A program made the translations under genes and the position numbers. From NCBI GenBank assembly GCA_910586755.1, contig CAJUJM010000048.1:12722-76721 (forward strand): 64,000 bases of DNA, given 5' to 3'. Within the stretch, counting starts at the first letter, position 1. Each line of letters begins with the position of its first letter. Origin of the DNA: an uncultured Lachnospiraceae bacterium (GTDB lineage: Bacteria > Bacillota > Clostridia > Lachnospirales > Lachnospiraceae). Below are positions 28,159-37,036 of the stretch, in pieces. The notes under the pieces were generated by a model. It was given only the letters and a program-made list of their open reading frames with translations, was not told the origin of the DNA and did not search any database.

Positions 28159-29182
28159 TTAGCTGAAGTGAAAAGTTTATTTCCACTTTGAAAGGAGCAA
28201 AGTGGATTTTAGTCTTTCACCTGTTTCCACTTGGACAAATGTGGCATTTAGTCTTACACTTTATTTACCTGACAGCTGCCGGAAAGGCAGGCAGCTCATG
28301 AACAATACAAATGCTTTTTCTCATTTGACTCTGGAAATTTGTTACACAGATGGATACGGTTTATAATGATGAAACCGGCGGTCCTTTTATCCAGACCTTT
28401 AAATTTGTAAATGCCGGTGTCCTCTTTGCCGTTTATCACCAGTCCAAGACCGCACAGACCATGAAAGACGGCGTTGACCTTCTGGAATCTGTCCTGGGAA
28501 CGGAACTTTTCAGAAAATACGTCCATGTCCTGCTCACCGACAGGGGAGCTGAATTTACTGCTGCTGATGCAATGGAAGCCGGGGACGGCGGCACAAGAAG
28601 AACCAGAGTGTTCTACTGTGACCCCATGCAGTCCGGACAGAAAGGCTCCCTGGAAAATAAACATATCGAACTCCGATACATTCTTCCAAAAGGCACGGAT
28701 TTAAAAGCTTTGGGACTCACTGGGCAGGATGCGCTTAACCTGGCCCTCAGCCATGTCAACTCCTCTCCCGTTGAAAAACTCGGCGGGAAGAGCCCTCTTG
28801 ACCTGGCTGACTTCATGTTCCATGACTTGTATGAAAGACTGGAGGCATTCGGCATCCATAAAATAGAGAAAGATAAGGTTATTCTCAAACCTTACCTTCT
28901 CAAAAAATAAAGATCCCCAGGCGGCTGTCAGGACGGCTCCATATGCTCCCATCCAGGTGGAATTTAGTCCTACACTCTCAAAAAGTGACACGAAACTCCG
29001 CCTTTTTGGCATGCAGTAAAATGACCCTGATATCCTGACATAAGCACTCCTGTGGCTTCTATTGTAACATTAAATTCCACTTTCGAAAACAGAAAAGTAA
29101 CCGTTACCCTTTTCTGTAAGAGTAAATGCTACTTTTTTAACTGGTATTTTCAAAGTGGAAATAAACTTTTCACTTCAGCTAA
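28159..29182. mobile_element. Decayed IS30-like insertion element with intact ends
   Basis: A 1024-bp unit bounded by perfect 35-bp terminal inverted repeats: 28159-28193 begins TTAGCTGAAGTGAAAAG and 29148-29182 is its reverse complement. Inside lies only the C-terminal part of a DDE transposase (28350-28910). Three copies of a subterminal motif close to GTGGnnTTTAGTCyTaCAC are at about 28202-28220, 28241-28258 and 28958-28975, probably transposase-binding sites. No clear target-site duplication was found in the flanks. The element has both ends but lost the transposase N-terminus, so it is non-autonomous. Confidence 0.75.
28350..28910 (+). pseudogene. IS30-family transposase, C-terminal fragment
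   Basis: A 186-codon frame that aligns with the catalytic core of IS30-type transposases. The first catalytic Asp is in MDTVYND, the second in LLTDRGAEF, and the Glu in the GSLENKHIELRYILPKGTD segment, followed by VEKLGGKSPLDL. Intact IS30 transposases are about 300-400 residues with an N-terminal helix-turn-helix, absent here. The reading frame continues upstream without a start (LWKFVTQ) for a few codons and then loses similarity, so the N-terminal part was deleted. No frameshift is seen in what remains. Confidence 0.8.
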
Positions 29183-29196
29183 TCTTAAGCATAATC

Positions 29197-31572
29197 TTAA
29201 ACAGGTTTTTTTTCATATTTGTCAATAAAGCGGCGAAGCATAGCCGCCATCTGGGCCCGGGTAACCGTTTGCCGGGGGGAAAGCTGATTGTCCTCCAGCT
29301 CCTTTATCATATTGCTTTCTACTGCCCATATAAGGGCTTCTTCCTCCCCCGGCAAAACCTTGTCTTTATCAGGGAACCGGTCCAGGCTTCCCAATGCCCT
29401 TACGTCATACCCTTTGTACCGGGCATAACGGTAAAAGATTTCCGCCAACTGCCCACGGGTAACCAAATCCCCAGGGCCAAACTTGCCGTTTCCGATTCCG
29501 CTTATCATCCCCTTTTGCTCCGCCCAGGTTACCGAGTCATAGCTCCACATTGTTCCGGGCCCCCGCTCCACATCTGTAAAGCAGTTTTTCTCCTCTGTTT
29601 TGGGGCTTCCCTCCATGCTGTAGAGGATCTCCGCCACCTGAATGCGGGTAATAGCGCCGTCCGGGGCAAAGGCCGCCCCTCCTGCCCCTGACATCAAGCC
29701 TTTCTGGCAGACAAACTGTACATCCTGATAAAACCAGTCTGTTTCTTTTACATCAGTAAAGGCGGTGCCTGCTGCCGTGCTAAAGCCGCTTCCACTGCTT
29801 CCTCCTCCGCCGCTGGAACCGGAACTTCCGGAGCCGCTGCTTCCTCCGCCGGAGCCGGAACTTCCGGAGCTGCTGCTTCCTCCGCCGGAGCCGGAACTTC
29901 CGGAGCTGCTGCTTCCGCCGGAGCCGGAACCGGAACCGCTCCCGCTTTCTCCTCCTGAACCGGAAGAACCTCCCCCGGCGCTTTCTCCAATATAAATCCA
30001 ATCCGCCGTTACCGTCACAGCCTTATCCGGCATGATAAAGGTAGTTGCCGCGTTTTCCGGATCGGCAAAGCTTACCCCGTCAGGGGAACTCCAGCCGCCA
30101 AAACGGTAACTCTCACGGCTTCCTCCATAAATAGGAACCAGTTCCCCCGCTTCATAGCTTCCCTCTCCGCTTACCGGAGCATAGCTTCCGTTTACGCTTA
30201 CGCTGTATCGGACAGGCTGGGGCGCAGGATATAAAAGGACTACTTTATCTGCGGGCCAGCCATTTCCACTATCATAACCTGCCGCTCCGGCCGGAACATA
30301 GATTGCCGTAAGGGCATCACAAAGGCTAAATACATCGCTCTCCAGGTTAGGCGCGGGGTTGCTGGTAAATGTCAGTTCTCTTAGGTTTTCGCACCCCTCA
30401 AACGCAGACTCCTCGATAACATTCAGGCTATCAGGAAATTTCATCTGTTCAAGGCCGGTACAGCCATAAAATGCCTTAAGCCCGATAGAGGTAACGCCTG
30501 CAGGCAGTTCCGTCAGCGCCAGGTTTGTACACTTATAAAACGCCCTTCTCTCAATAGTGGTTACTCCTGCAGGCAGCCCCGTCAGCGCCAGACTGGTGCA
30601 GTTTTGAAATGCCCTACTCCCAATAGAGGTCAGATTAGCTGGCAGCTCCGTCAGCGCCAGACTAGTACATTTTTCAAACGCATACTCCCCAATAGAGGTC
30701 ACATTAGCTGGCAGCTCCTCCAGCGCCAGTCTGGTGCAGCCTTCAAATGCATTATTCCCAATAGAGGTCAGATTAGCTGGCAGCTTGACCTGCTCCAGAC
30801 GGATGCATTGCCCAAATGCATATTCTCCGATAGAGGTTAAGCTGTCGGGCAATTCAGCCGTTGTGGCATAAGGAATGTCCATAAATGTATTGTTTCCAAT
30901 CGATGTAATTCCCTCGCTGACCGATATTTTTTCTACATAGCTATTCCTGCTCCACGGTGGAGCCCCTGGATTCCAATCCGGCATGTCTCCTGTACCGGTA
31001 ATAGCAAGGAGACCGTCATCGTCCAGCACCCAATGAAACCCACTGCCAAAATCACCGGAGTCCAGTTCCCCTGCCGCCTTCATAGGCTGCGCTTTCAGGG
31101 CGGCGGCGTTTTCTGTCTCCTCCAGGATACCGCTGCTTTCACACTGGCTGCACACATAGCCGCAGGGCGTCTCCTCTTGGGCAGGGACATAGCCGCAGTC
31201 CTCGCCGTGCTTATGAGGGCAGTTTAACACTTCCCGGATGCAGCCGCTTTCCTGGCTGCACACATGGGAACAGTTTTCCGGCCTCCTTTTCTTCGAATTG
31301 GAGGGAGTTGCCACGCTGCCCCACAGATCCTCCTGGGGGTAACAGTCCTGATCATGTCTGTGAACGCACCTAGTTACAAGGGTATAGCAGTCCGGCTGAT
31401 GCTCATGACTGCAGGCATGCCCTGGCTTTCCTTCTCTATATCCGCACTCCTTTGTGTGCTCCCTGTGGTGCTGGCACAGACCGCCCTCCTGGGCAAATGC
31501 CGGCTGTACCCAAAGGGAAAACACCATTGCACTGCAAAGCAGCAGGCTTAATAATCTTCGTCTTCTTTTCAT
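29197..31572 (-). CDS. SLH-anchored leucine-rich-repeat surface protein with His/Cys-rich head
   Basis: A 791-residue secreted protein. The signal peptide covers residues 1-27 (ending QPAFA). Residues ~33-155 are an unusual region of CxxxH/HxxC-like units (CQHHREHTKECGY, CSHEHQPDCY, CVHRHDQDCY, CPHKHGEDCGY), which looks like repeated metal-binding knuckles. Residues ~180-420 are BspA-type leucine-rich repeats of about 23 residues (LTSIGxxAFxxCTxLALxELPAN). An InlB/Flg_new-like beta domain follows (~455-530), then a Gly/Ser linker of about 65 residues and three SLH domains (~600-785) for binding pyruvylated cell-wall polymer. It is expected on the cell surface. A role in adhesion or matrix contact is likely by family only. 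Confidence 0.9.
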   Translation of the reverse strand: MKRRRRLLSLLLCSAMVFSLWVQPAFAQEGGLCQHHREHTKECGYREGKPGHACSHEHQPDCYTLVTRCVHRHDQDCYPQEDLWGSVATPSNSKKRRPENCSHVCSQESGCIREVLNCPHKHGEDCGYVPAQEETPCGYVCSQCESSGILEETENAAALKAQPMKAAGELDSGDFGSGFHWVLDDDGLLAITGTGDMPDWNPGAPPWSRNSYVEKISVSEGITSIGNNTFMDIPYATTAELPDSLTSIGEYAFGQCIRLEQVKLPANLTSIGNNAFEGCTRLALEELPANVTSIGEYAFEKCTSLALTELPANLTSIGSRAFQNCTSLALTGLPAGVTTIERRAFYKCTNLALTELPAGVTSIGLKAFYGCTGLEQMKFPDSLNVIEESAFEGCENLRELTFTSNPAPNLESDVFSLCDALTAIYVPAGAAGYDSGNGWPADKVVLLYPAPQPVRYSVSVNGSYAPVSGEGSYEAGELVPIYGGSRESYRFGGWSSPDGVSFADPENAATTFIMPDKAVTVTADWIYIGESAGGGSSGSGGESGSGSGSGSGGSSSSGSSGSGGGSSSSGSSGSGGGSSGSGSSGSSGGGGSSGSGFSTAAGTAFTDVKETDWFYQDVQFVCQKGLMSGAGGAAFAPDGAITRIQVAEILYSMEGSPKTEEKNCFTDVERGPGTMWSYDSVTWAEQKGMISGIGNGKFGPGDLVTRGQLAEIFYRYARYKGYDVRALGSLDRFPDKDKVLPGEEEALIWAVESNMIKELEDNQLSPRQTVTRAQMAAMLRRFIDKYEKKPV

Positions 31573-31663
31573 CTTGCCTGGTTCCTCTCTTTCATATTTG
31601 TTCCTGGTGCAAATCCGGCATCTTTGTCATCGTTATGCTGTTTCCGGATTCTTTGCACAGCAA

Positions 31664-31714
31664 AAGGGCATGTCCGATCCACGAAAAAAACCGTGGCCCG
31701 ACATGCCCTTTGAA
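31664..31714. other. Large hairpin in the leader of the SLH gene
   Basis: An outer stem AAAGGGCATGTC / GACATGCCCTTT encloses an inner CCACG / CGTGG helix with an A7 or T7 loop. It lies between the promoter and the start of the SLH gene, about 95 nt before its ATG. The minus strand continues as TTTTGCTG, so it is a weak terminator or an mRNA structure. The outer arm resembles the hairpin at 60768-60811. Confidence 0.6.
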
Positions 31715-31751
31715 ATGCATCTTCTCTTTTTCCCAGCAGAAAAGGACAGAC

Positions 31752-31805
<54 letters not shown>

Positions 31806-31808
31806 GTA

Positions 31809-31838
31809 AGTATATTGCTAACGATCATGGGCTGTCAA
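31809..31838 (-). promoter_or_regulatory. Promoter reading into the (GACA)13 repeat
   Basis: Minus strand perfect -35 TTGACA (31833-31838), 18-bp spacer, -10 TATACT (31809-31814). The predicted start site, near 31802, falls on the first repeat unit. The next gene downstream is the SLH protein. Confidence 0.7.
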
Positions 31839-31976
31839 CCCCTTTTAAAAATTATATGGGCAGTTTTTTATTCTGCAACCGTTTACTATGCTTTAACATA
31901 GTTTCTCAGATACACTATAGCGCCTGCAAGGGGAAAAGTCAAGATTACGTAAAATTTACAGGCTGTTTTTGAAAAA

Positions 31977-33044
31977 CTATTCTTTTAATAGTAACAGTTC
32001 TTCCTCACAAAATTGCAGGTAATCCGGCAATCCTTTTTCAGAAAGCTCCTGCCATCTGTCCCTCTGTACAAACCAGCAGAGAGGTTCCCTCTCCCCGTTT
32101 TCTTCTCCTTCTGTTTCCGGCTTCAGGTAATACTTTTGCTCAAAGGGAAGCTCCGCCCTGCTTACTACCTGCACCCGGATACAATTTTCCAGTCTCTTCC
32201 CCCACACAGGGACAAATTCATGGGCCCGGAAGCCCACAGCCGACGTATCTTCTGGGATTTTCCTTTTGGTATGAAGGATAACGCCAAAATCCAACGCCCG
32301 CATAGAATGAGAATTAAGAATTTCCACTCTGGAAATATTTTTACAGCCAGTCAGTCTGGCGGCGGCAATTTTCCCGGGATTTTCAAAGATATTCCTGCTT
32401 TTTCCAAAAACGGCGGTCTTTCCTTCTTCCATAACAAGCAAATCCTGGCTGAACCGGTAGATTTCATCCCGGTTATGAGAAACTAAAATGGCGGTTCCTT
32501 CATAGTCTTTCAGCATTGTAAGAAGCTCCTGCTCTAACCGGTCACGAAGAAACACATCCAGGGCCGCATAAGGCTCGTCCAGAAGAATCATCTCCGGCTC
32601 ACAGGCCATAATCCTGGCAAGGGCCGTCCTCTGCTGCTGGCCCCCGGAAAGTTCCCCGGGAAGGCGTTTTTCCAGTCCCGAAAGGCGAAACCTTTCTGTC
32701 ATTTCCCGGACCCGGCTTCTTTTTTCCTCTTTATCTCCTTTTAGCCCTGCGGCAATATTTTCTTCTACTGTCATAGAAGGAAAGAGGGCATAGTTCTGAA
32801 AAAGATAGCCCACATTCCGCTTTTGCGGCTTTATGTTGATCCGGTTTTGAGAGTCAAACAGCACATGGGAACCCAGCTGAATCCTTCCCTTCCCCGGCGT
32901 CTCAATTCCGGCAATCATTTTCAATGTCATGCTCTTCCCGCAGCCGGAAGCGCCTAAAATCCCAATGCGCCTGGCGCTGCTTTTTATCTGCAGTTCTATG
33001 GAAAACCCTTTTAATTTTCTCTCAATGTCTATATATACTGCCAT
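31977..33044 (-). CDS. modC: Molybdate ABC transporter ATP-binding protein ModC
   Basis: A 355-residue ABC ATPase. Walker A is GASGCGKS (about residues 30-37), the Q-loop is FQNYALF, the signature is LSGGQQQR near residue 130, and Walker B is MILLDEPYAALD. The C-terminal ~140 residues form the extension found in ModC-like ATPases, where molybdate can inhibit the transporter. It follows modB by 3 bp and ends the molybdenum operon. The order modA-modB-modC and the cofactor genes upstream support molybdate over other oxyanions. Confidence 0.93.
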   Translation of the reverse strand: MAVYIDIERKLKGFSIELQIKSSARRIGILGASGCGKSMTLKMIAGIETPGKGRIQLGSHVLFDSQNRINIKPQKRNVGYLFQNYALFPSMTVEENIAAGLKGDKEEKRSRVREMTERFRLSGLEKRLPGELSGGQQQRTALARIMACEPEMILLDEPYAALDVFLRDRLEQELLTMLKDYEGTAILVSHNRDEIYRFSQDLLVMEEGKTAVFGKSRNIFENPGKIAAARLTGCKNISRVEILNSHSMRALDFGVILHTKRKIPEDTSAVGFRAHEFVPVWGKRLENCIRVQVVSRAELPFEQKYYLKPETEGEENGEREPLCWFVQRDRWQELSEKGLPDYLQFCEEELLLLKE

Positions 33045-33047
33045 TTT

Positions 33048-33743
33048 TCACCCCGGCCACCTCTTCTTTTTTATCTTCTTTCCCACAACCAGATTCATGG
33101 CGAAAACAGCCGTAAATGCAAAGAGCAGGACAATGATTACCCACATCCCAGCTGTCTTAAAATCGCCGTCCTGAATCACCATGGCGATTTTCTGGGAAAT
33201 GGTTCCTGTTTTCCCGGGAATGTTTCCCGCCAGCATGGAAGTCGCGCCGTATTCCCCCAGAGCCCGCGCAAAAGTCAGGATGGTTCCGGAGGCAATGCCC
33301 GGCCCTGCTTCCGGAAGAATCACCTTCCAAAAAATCTGAAATTCCGACATGCCCAGCGTCCTTCCCGCGTATATCAGATCTACATCCACCTGCTCAAAGG
33401 CTCCTCTGGCATTTCTGTACATCAGTGGAAATGCAATGACGCTGGCCGCAATGACACATCCCAGCCAGGTCTGTACCACCTTAATATCAAAGTTTTGGAA
33501 CAGGAACATGCCAAGGGGCCTTCTTCTGCTAAACAAAAGCAGCAGAAAAAAACCCGCCGCTGTAGGCGGAAGCACCAGCGGCATCGTCAGAATCCCGTCT
33601 GCAAACGCTTTTCTCCCCGGAGGCAGCCTCATCACTCTTCCCGCCGCAAATATACCCAGAAAAAAGCAGATTACCGTAGCCGCGGCTCCTGTTTTCAATG
33701 AAACAAAAAGAGGGCTCCAGTCCAGATTTCTCCAAATATCCAT
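33048..33743 (-). CDS. modB: Molybdate ABC transporter permease ModB
   Basis: A 231-residue inner-membrane permease with five or six hydrophobic helices. The ABC permease EAA-type loop lies around GMSEFQIFWKVILPEAGPGIASGTIL (split by the conserved Gly), and the segment FARALGEYGATSMLAGN is characteristic of ModB/CysT. It lies 6 bp after modA and 3 bp before modC. Confidence 0.94.
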   Translation of the reverse strand: MDIWRNLDWSPLFVSLKTGAAATVICFFLGIFAAGRVMRLPPGRKAFADGILTMPLVLPPTAAGFFLLLLFSRRRPLGMFLFQNFDIKVVQTWLGCVIAASVIAFPLMYRNARGAFEQVDVDLIYAGRTLGMSEFQIFWKVILPEAGPGIASGTILTFARALGEYGATSMLAGNIPGKTGTISQKIAMVIQDGDFKTAGMWVIIVLLFAFTAVFAMNLVVGKKIKKKRWPG

Positions 33744-33749
33744 GTTCTT

Positions 33750-34601
33750 TTACTCCATATCTGTGTCAAAATAATAGCTTTCAAACACTGCCTTTGCTTC
33801 ATCGGACAAAATAAACTCTATAAATCCTTCCGCCGCCTTGCTCTGGGCCTGGTCCGCCTCTTCGTTTATCACCTGGGCAATGGGATAGATCACCTCTCCC
33901 GACAGCTCATAGCTTACGGTTTCTAAAATATCCAGCTCATCCTCATAGCCGTAAGTGTCTGAATAATACGTAGTCCCCACCTCGCAGGATCCTTCCACCA
34001 CCGCGGCCAATACCTTGCTCACATTATCCTGCTCACTGATTTCCACACCGCCAAGGGCGTCTGATACCTGCCGTGTGGTAATGGCCGATACATCCTCCGC
34101 CTCCTCCAGGATTCCGGACCGAACCAGGGCCTGTCTTGTATATTTTCCCACGGGAACGTTTCCCCCCGCCAAGGCGATACTCTCTGCATCCCTTAAGGTC
34201 TCAAGCCCTCTTACCTTTGTGCCGCTGTCCTTTCGCGTCACCACCACAACCTGGTTATTGACAACATTGGCCCGCGTGCCTTCCTTTACAAGGCCGTCCG
34301 CCTCCAGCTGATCCATCTGCTTTTGCGCTGCTGAAAAGAAAATATCACATTCATACCCTTCCTCAATCTGTGTGAGAAGCGTACCGGAGCTGTCCACATT
34401 GCAGGTTATCTTTACCCCCGGGTGTTCCTGGCAATACATTTCCCCAAGCTCCGTCATCACAGTGTTAAGGCTTGCCGCGATAAATACCTGAATCTCTGTT
34501 TCTTCCCTGCTGCTTTCCCTTCCTGTGCAGCCGGCTGCTGCAACCATCATTCCCACTGCAGGCAATAGCGCAAACATTCTTTTTTTCACTTTGTCCCACA
34601 T
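33750..34601 (-). CDS. modA: Molybdate-binding lipoprotein ModA
   Basis: A 283-residue solute-binding lipoprotein with lipobox AAGC at about residues 22-25. Characteristic ModA segments are VFIAASLNTVMTELGEMY, CDIFFSAAQKQMDQLEADGL and NQVVVVTRKDS, followed by LAGGNVPVGKYTRQAL. The start may be the ATG at 34601, which overlaps the preceding gene by 16 bp, or a GTG at 34589 giving the more usual MKKRMFALL-like signal start; an AGGGGG motif lies just before both. Confidence 0.93.
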   Translation of the reverse strand: MWDKVKKRMFALLPAVGMMVAAAGCTGRESSREETEIQVFIAASLNTVMTELGEMYCQEHPGVKITCNVDSSGTLLTQIEEGYECDIFFSAAQKQMDQLEADGLVKEGTRANVVNNQVVVVTRKDSGTKVRGLETLRDAESIALAGGNVPVGKYTRQALVRSGILEEAEDVSAITTRQVSDALGGVEISEQDNVSKVLAAVVEGSCEVGTTYYSDTYGYEDELDILETVSYELSGEVIYPIAQVINEEADQAQSKAAEGFIEFILSDEAKAVFESYYFDTDME

Positions 34602-35533
34602 TCCCCCTCGGTTCCTCTTAAAATTCCCAGTCCGTGGGCAAGGGACGGCAAAATATATTCCAGGCCTTCCCGGACTGCCTTAGGGCTTCCCGGAAGATTT
34701 ACAATCAACGTTTTTCCACGGATTCCCGATACTGCCCGGCTTAACATAGCCCGGTCTGTAATGGCCAGGGAATGGGTTCGGATTGCGTCTGCAATTCCCA
34801 TGGCCATCCTGTCGCAGACTGCCTTTGTGGCTTCCGGCGTCAGGTCACGCTCTGAAAATCCTGTGCCCCCTGTGGTAAAGATAACATTTAGTTGACGCTG
34901 GTCCGATAATCGAATTAATTCTTTTTTCAATTTTTCCTCCCCGTCGGGGAGAAGAAGGCTCTCTGTCACCTCATAGCCTGCCTCCGCCAGCATTGCACAG
35001 GCCGCCGGGCCGCTTTTGTCCTCCCGCTCCCCTTTGTAGCCTTTATCACTAAGAGTAATCACTGCCGCAGTAAAGGGTTTTTCTGTATCAAAAGCAAGCC
35101 TTTTTATCTCGTCTCCAGGATGAATTTCTCCTCCTTTTATTACCTTTGCAAATACTCCCTCCCGGGGCATAATACAGTCTCCCACTGCTTTATATATGGC
35201 GCAATGGCTGTGACATTCCTTTCCGATCTGGGTAAGCTCTAAAACTGCTTCCCCGATTTCAAACCGGGTCCCAACCGGAACCTTTCTAAGGTCAAATCCC
35301 TCTACGATCAGGTTTTCCCCAAACGCGCCAAACTCTATCTCCGCTCCCTTTTCCTTAAACTCTTCGATTTTTTCCAGTGCAAGAAGGCTTACCTGCCGGT
35401 GCCACTTTCCTGCATGAGCATCTCCCCGGATTCCCCAGTTTTCCTTAAGCTCCGCCTGGGGAACCGGTGCTTTCTGGACGCCTTTCTTCTCACTTGTGCA
35501 GATTGCAATTATTCTCCCTACGTCGTTTTCCAT
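34586..35533 (-). CDS. MOSC domain fused to MogA/MoaB-type molybdenum cofactor protein
   Basis: A 315-residue two-domain protein. Residues ~1-150 are a MOSC domain (GIRGDAHAGKWHRQVSLL, GAFGENLIVEG, and the conserved Cys in GKECHSHCAIY). Residues ~155-305 are a MogA/MoaB-like domain (AAVITLSDKGYKGEREDKSGP, FTTGGTGFSERDLTPEAT, NLPGSPKAVREGL). MogA adenylylates molybdopterin before metal insertion; MOSC domains handle sulfur or Moco. The fusion is seen in several anaerobes. It lies between moaA and modA in the operon and probably works with MoeA. Confidence 0.92.
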   Translation of the reverse strand: MENDVGRIIAICTSEKKGVQKAPVPQAELKENWGIRGDAHAGKWHRQVSLLALEKIEEFKEKGAEIEFGAFGENLIVEGFDLRKVPVGTRFEIGEAVLELTQIGKECHSHCAIYKAVGDCIMPREGVFAKVIKGGEIHPGDEIKRLAFDTEKPFTAAVITLSDKGYKGEREDKSGPAACAMLAEAGYEVTESLLLPDGEEKLKKELIRLSDQRQLNVIFTTGGTGFSERDLTPEATKAVCDRMAMGIADAIRTHSLAITDRAMLSRAVSGIRGKTLIVNLPGSPKAVREGLEYILPSLAHGLGILRGTEGECGTK

Positions 35534-35539
35534 CTTCTT

Positions 35540-36523
35540 TTATCCTCCAATCTGTACCATCTGCCTTCCTTCTGTAATCTGATCCTCTGTCTCAAAGCAA
35601 TGCATTTCCGGTTTCCGGCTTACGGCCTGCCTGATTAAGTCTTTTAATCCCTCTTGCTTTTTTTCCATGTCCCCCGGGCCTCGAAGCGCCCTCTTTACAT
35701 CCACAAAGGTTTCATAACAAAGGCAGGGCTTTAATTCTCCCTTTGCCGTCAGGCGGATCCGGTTGCAGCTTTCGCAGAACCGCCTGTGCACTGCGCTGAT
35801 AAACCCGATACCTCCTGCAAATCCGGGAATCCGGTAATAAGTTGCCGGACCGTTGCCATGAAATGTATCGTCCGGCTCTATTCCGGGATATTCTCTTTTC
35901 AGGTTTAAAAGCACTTCCTTTCCAGAAACCCCCTGGGATTTTTTCCCCAGGCCGATTGGCATCATCTCGATGAAGCGGACGTCTACCGGCATCTCTTTTG
36001 CAAGTCCTGCAAGAGACATCCATTCCCCGTCATTAACCCCTTTCTGGAGCACAGTGTTTATCTTTACCCTCAATCCCTTTTCCACTGCCCTTTCCAAGCT
36101 GTCCCTCACTGCCGGAAGCTCATCAAAGCCTGTAATCTGCCTGTAAACCTTCTCATTTAATGTATCCAGGCTGATGTTTACTCCATCCAGGCTGTTTTCC
36201 AAAAGCCTGTCAAGATGCCGGCCAAGAAGGACGCCGTTTGTGGTAAGAGTCACCTGACGAACACCGAAAATTTTCTTTATCATCCCCACAAGCTCCGGGC
36301 ACCCTGTCCGGGCTAACGGCTCGCCTCCTGTAATCTTAAATCTATGGATCCCAAGCCCGGCAGCGGCCTGACATACCCGGACAATCTCCTCAAGGGTCAG
36401 AATCTCCTTTGCCGGAGCCAGCTCAATTCCATTTTCAGGCATACAATAGCCGCATCTTAAATTACACCGGTCTGTAATGGAAATTCGCATATAATTGATC
36501 TCTCTCCCAAAGCTATCCTTCAT
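35540..36523 (-). CDS. moaA: GTP 3',8-cyclase MoaA
   Basis: A 327-residue radical SAM enzyme that starts Moco synthesis by cyclising GTP. The N-terminal cluster motif CNLRCGYC (CxxxCxxC) is at about residues 18-25, and GGEPL follows near 66. The C-terminal second-cluster cysteines are in CESCNRIRLTAKGELKPCLC (C-x2-C-x13-C) near residue 255. Both [4Fe-4S] sites are therefore intact. It is one of two genes in the window for the first step; the partner moaC is at 44755, in another transcript. Confidence 0.95.
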   Translation of the reverse strand: MKDSFGREINYMRISITDRCNLRCGYCMPENGIELAPAKEILTLEEIVRVCQAAAGLGIHRFKITGGEPLARTGCPELVGMIKKIFGVRQVTLTTNGVLLGRHLDRLLENSLDGVNISLDTLNEKVYRQITGFDELPAVRDSLERAVEKGLRVKINTVLQKGVNDGEWMSLAGLAKEMPVDVRFIEMMPIGLGKKSQGVSGKEVLLNLKREYPGIEPDDTFHGNGPATYYRIPGFAGGIGFISAVHRRFCESCNRIRLTAKGELKPCLCYETFVDVKRALRGPGDMEKKQEGLKDLIRQAVSRKPEMHCFETEDQITEGRQMVQIGG

Positions 36524-36529
36524 GAGTCT

Positions 36530-37036
36530 TTATCCTTCCTCCAGTATCTTGTCCACAATCTTTTTCGTCTCTTCAAATCCGGCCGTCTCCTCCCTGTAGT
36601 CTGCCGGATCCCTGTCCGTCACAATCAGGAATCTTCCTTCGGGGTTTGAAACGGGAACTGTGGAAACCCCTTCTCGGATCACTTCTATCTTGGGAAAGTT
36701 TTTCTCCTTCATACCCTCAATGAAAATCACATCTGCCTCGGGAAACATCCTAATCAGTTCCATCTCCCTCTCCCCGGTTCCGGTTTTGTGTATAAATATC
36801 CGGGAATCGGAAAAAACTGCCGCCCCGTATGCCCCGGCCTCTTTTAGCAGATAGCTGTCCGTCCCCGGGATATCGCAGGAAAAATCATGGCCGTCGTGTT
36901 TGATCACCACAGTCTTCTTTCCTCTTTTCGTAAGCTCTTTTATAAGCGCTGCCAGCAAAGTGGTTTTCCCGGAATTTTTTACACCACAGACCGCCACAAT
37001 TTTCTGCCCTGATTTTTTCATAGTAAAATAACCCAT
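36530..37036 (-). CDS. mobB: Molybdopterin-guanine dinucleotide biosynthesis protein MobB
   Basis: A 168-residue P-loop GTP-binding protein that assists MobA in making the guanine-dinucleotide form of the cofactor. Walker A is GVKNSGKTT (about residues 18-26), and IKHDGHDFS and FIEGMKEKNFPKIEV are typical. Two starts are possible: 37036, with RBS ggggag seven bases away, or 37021, which forms an ATGA overlap with the moeA stop. Both leave the P-loop intact. Confidence 0.9.
   Translation of the reverse strand: MGYFTMKKSGQKIVAVCGVKNSGKTTLLAALIKELTKRGKKTVVIKHDGHDFSCDIPGTDSYLLKEAGAYGAAVFSDSRIFIHKTGTGEREMELIRMFPEADVIFIEGMKEKNFPKIEVIREGVSTVPVSNPEGRFLIVTDRDPADYREETAGFEETKKIVDKILEEG

Noticed and set aside
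29765..30001. Proline/leucine-, alanine/glutamate- and arginine-rich frames opposite or alongside the SLH gene.
   Set aside because: They are other-frame readings of the Gly/Ser-coding linker repeats.
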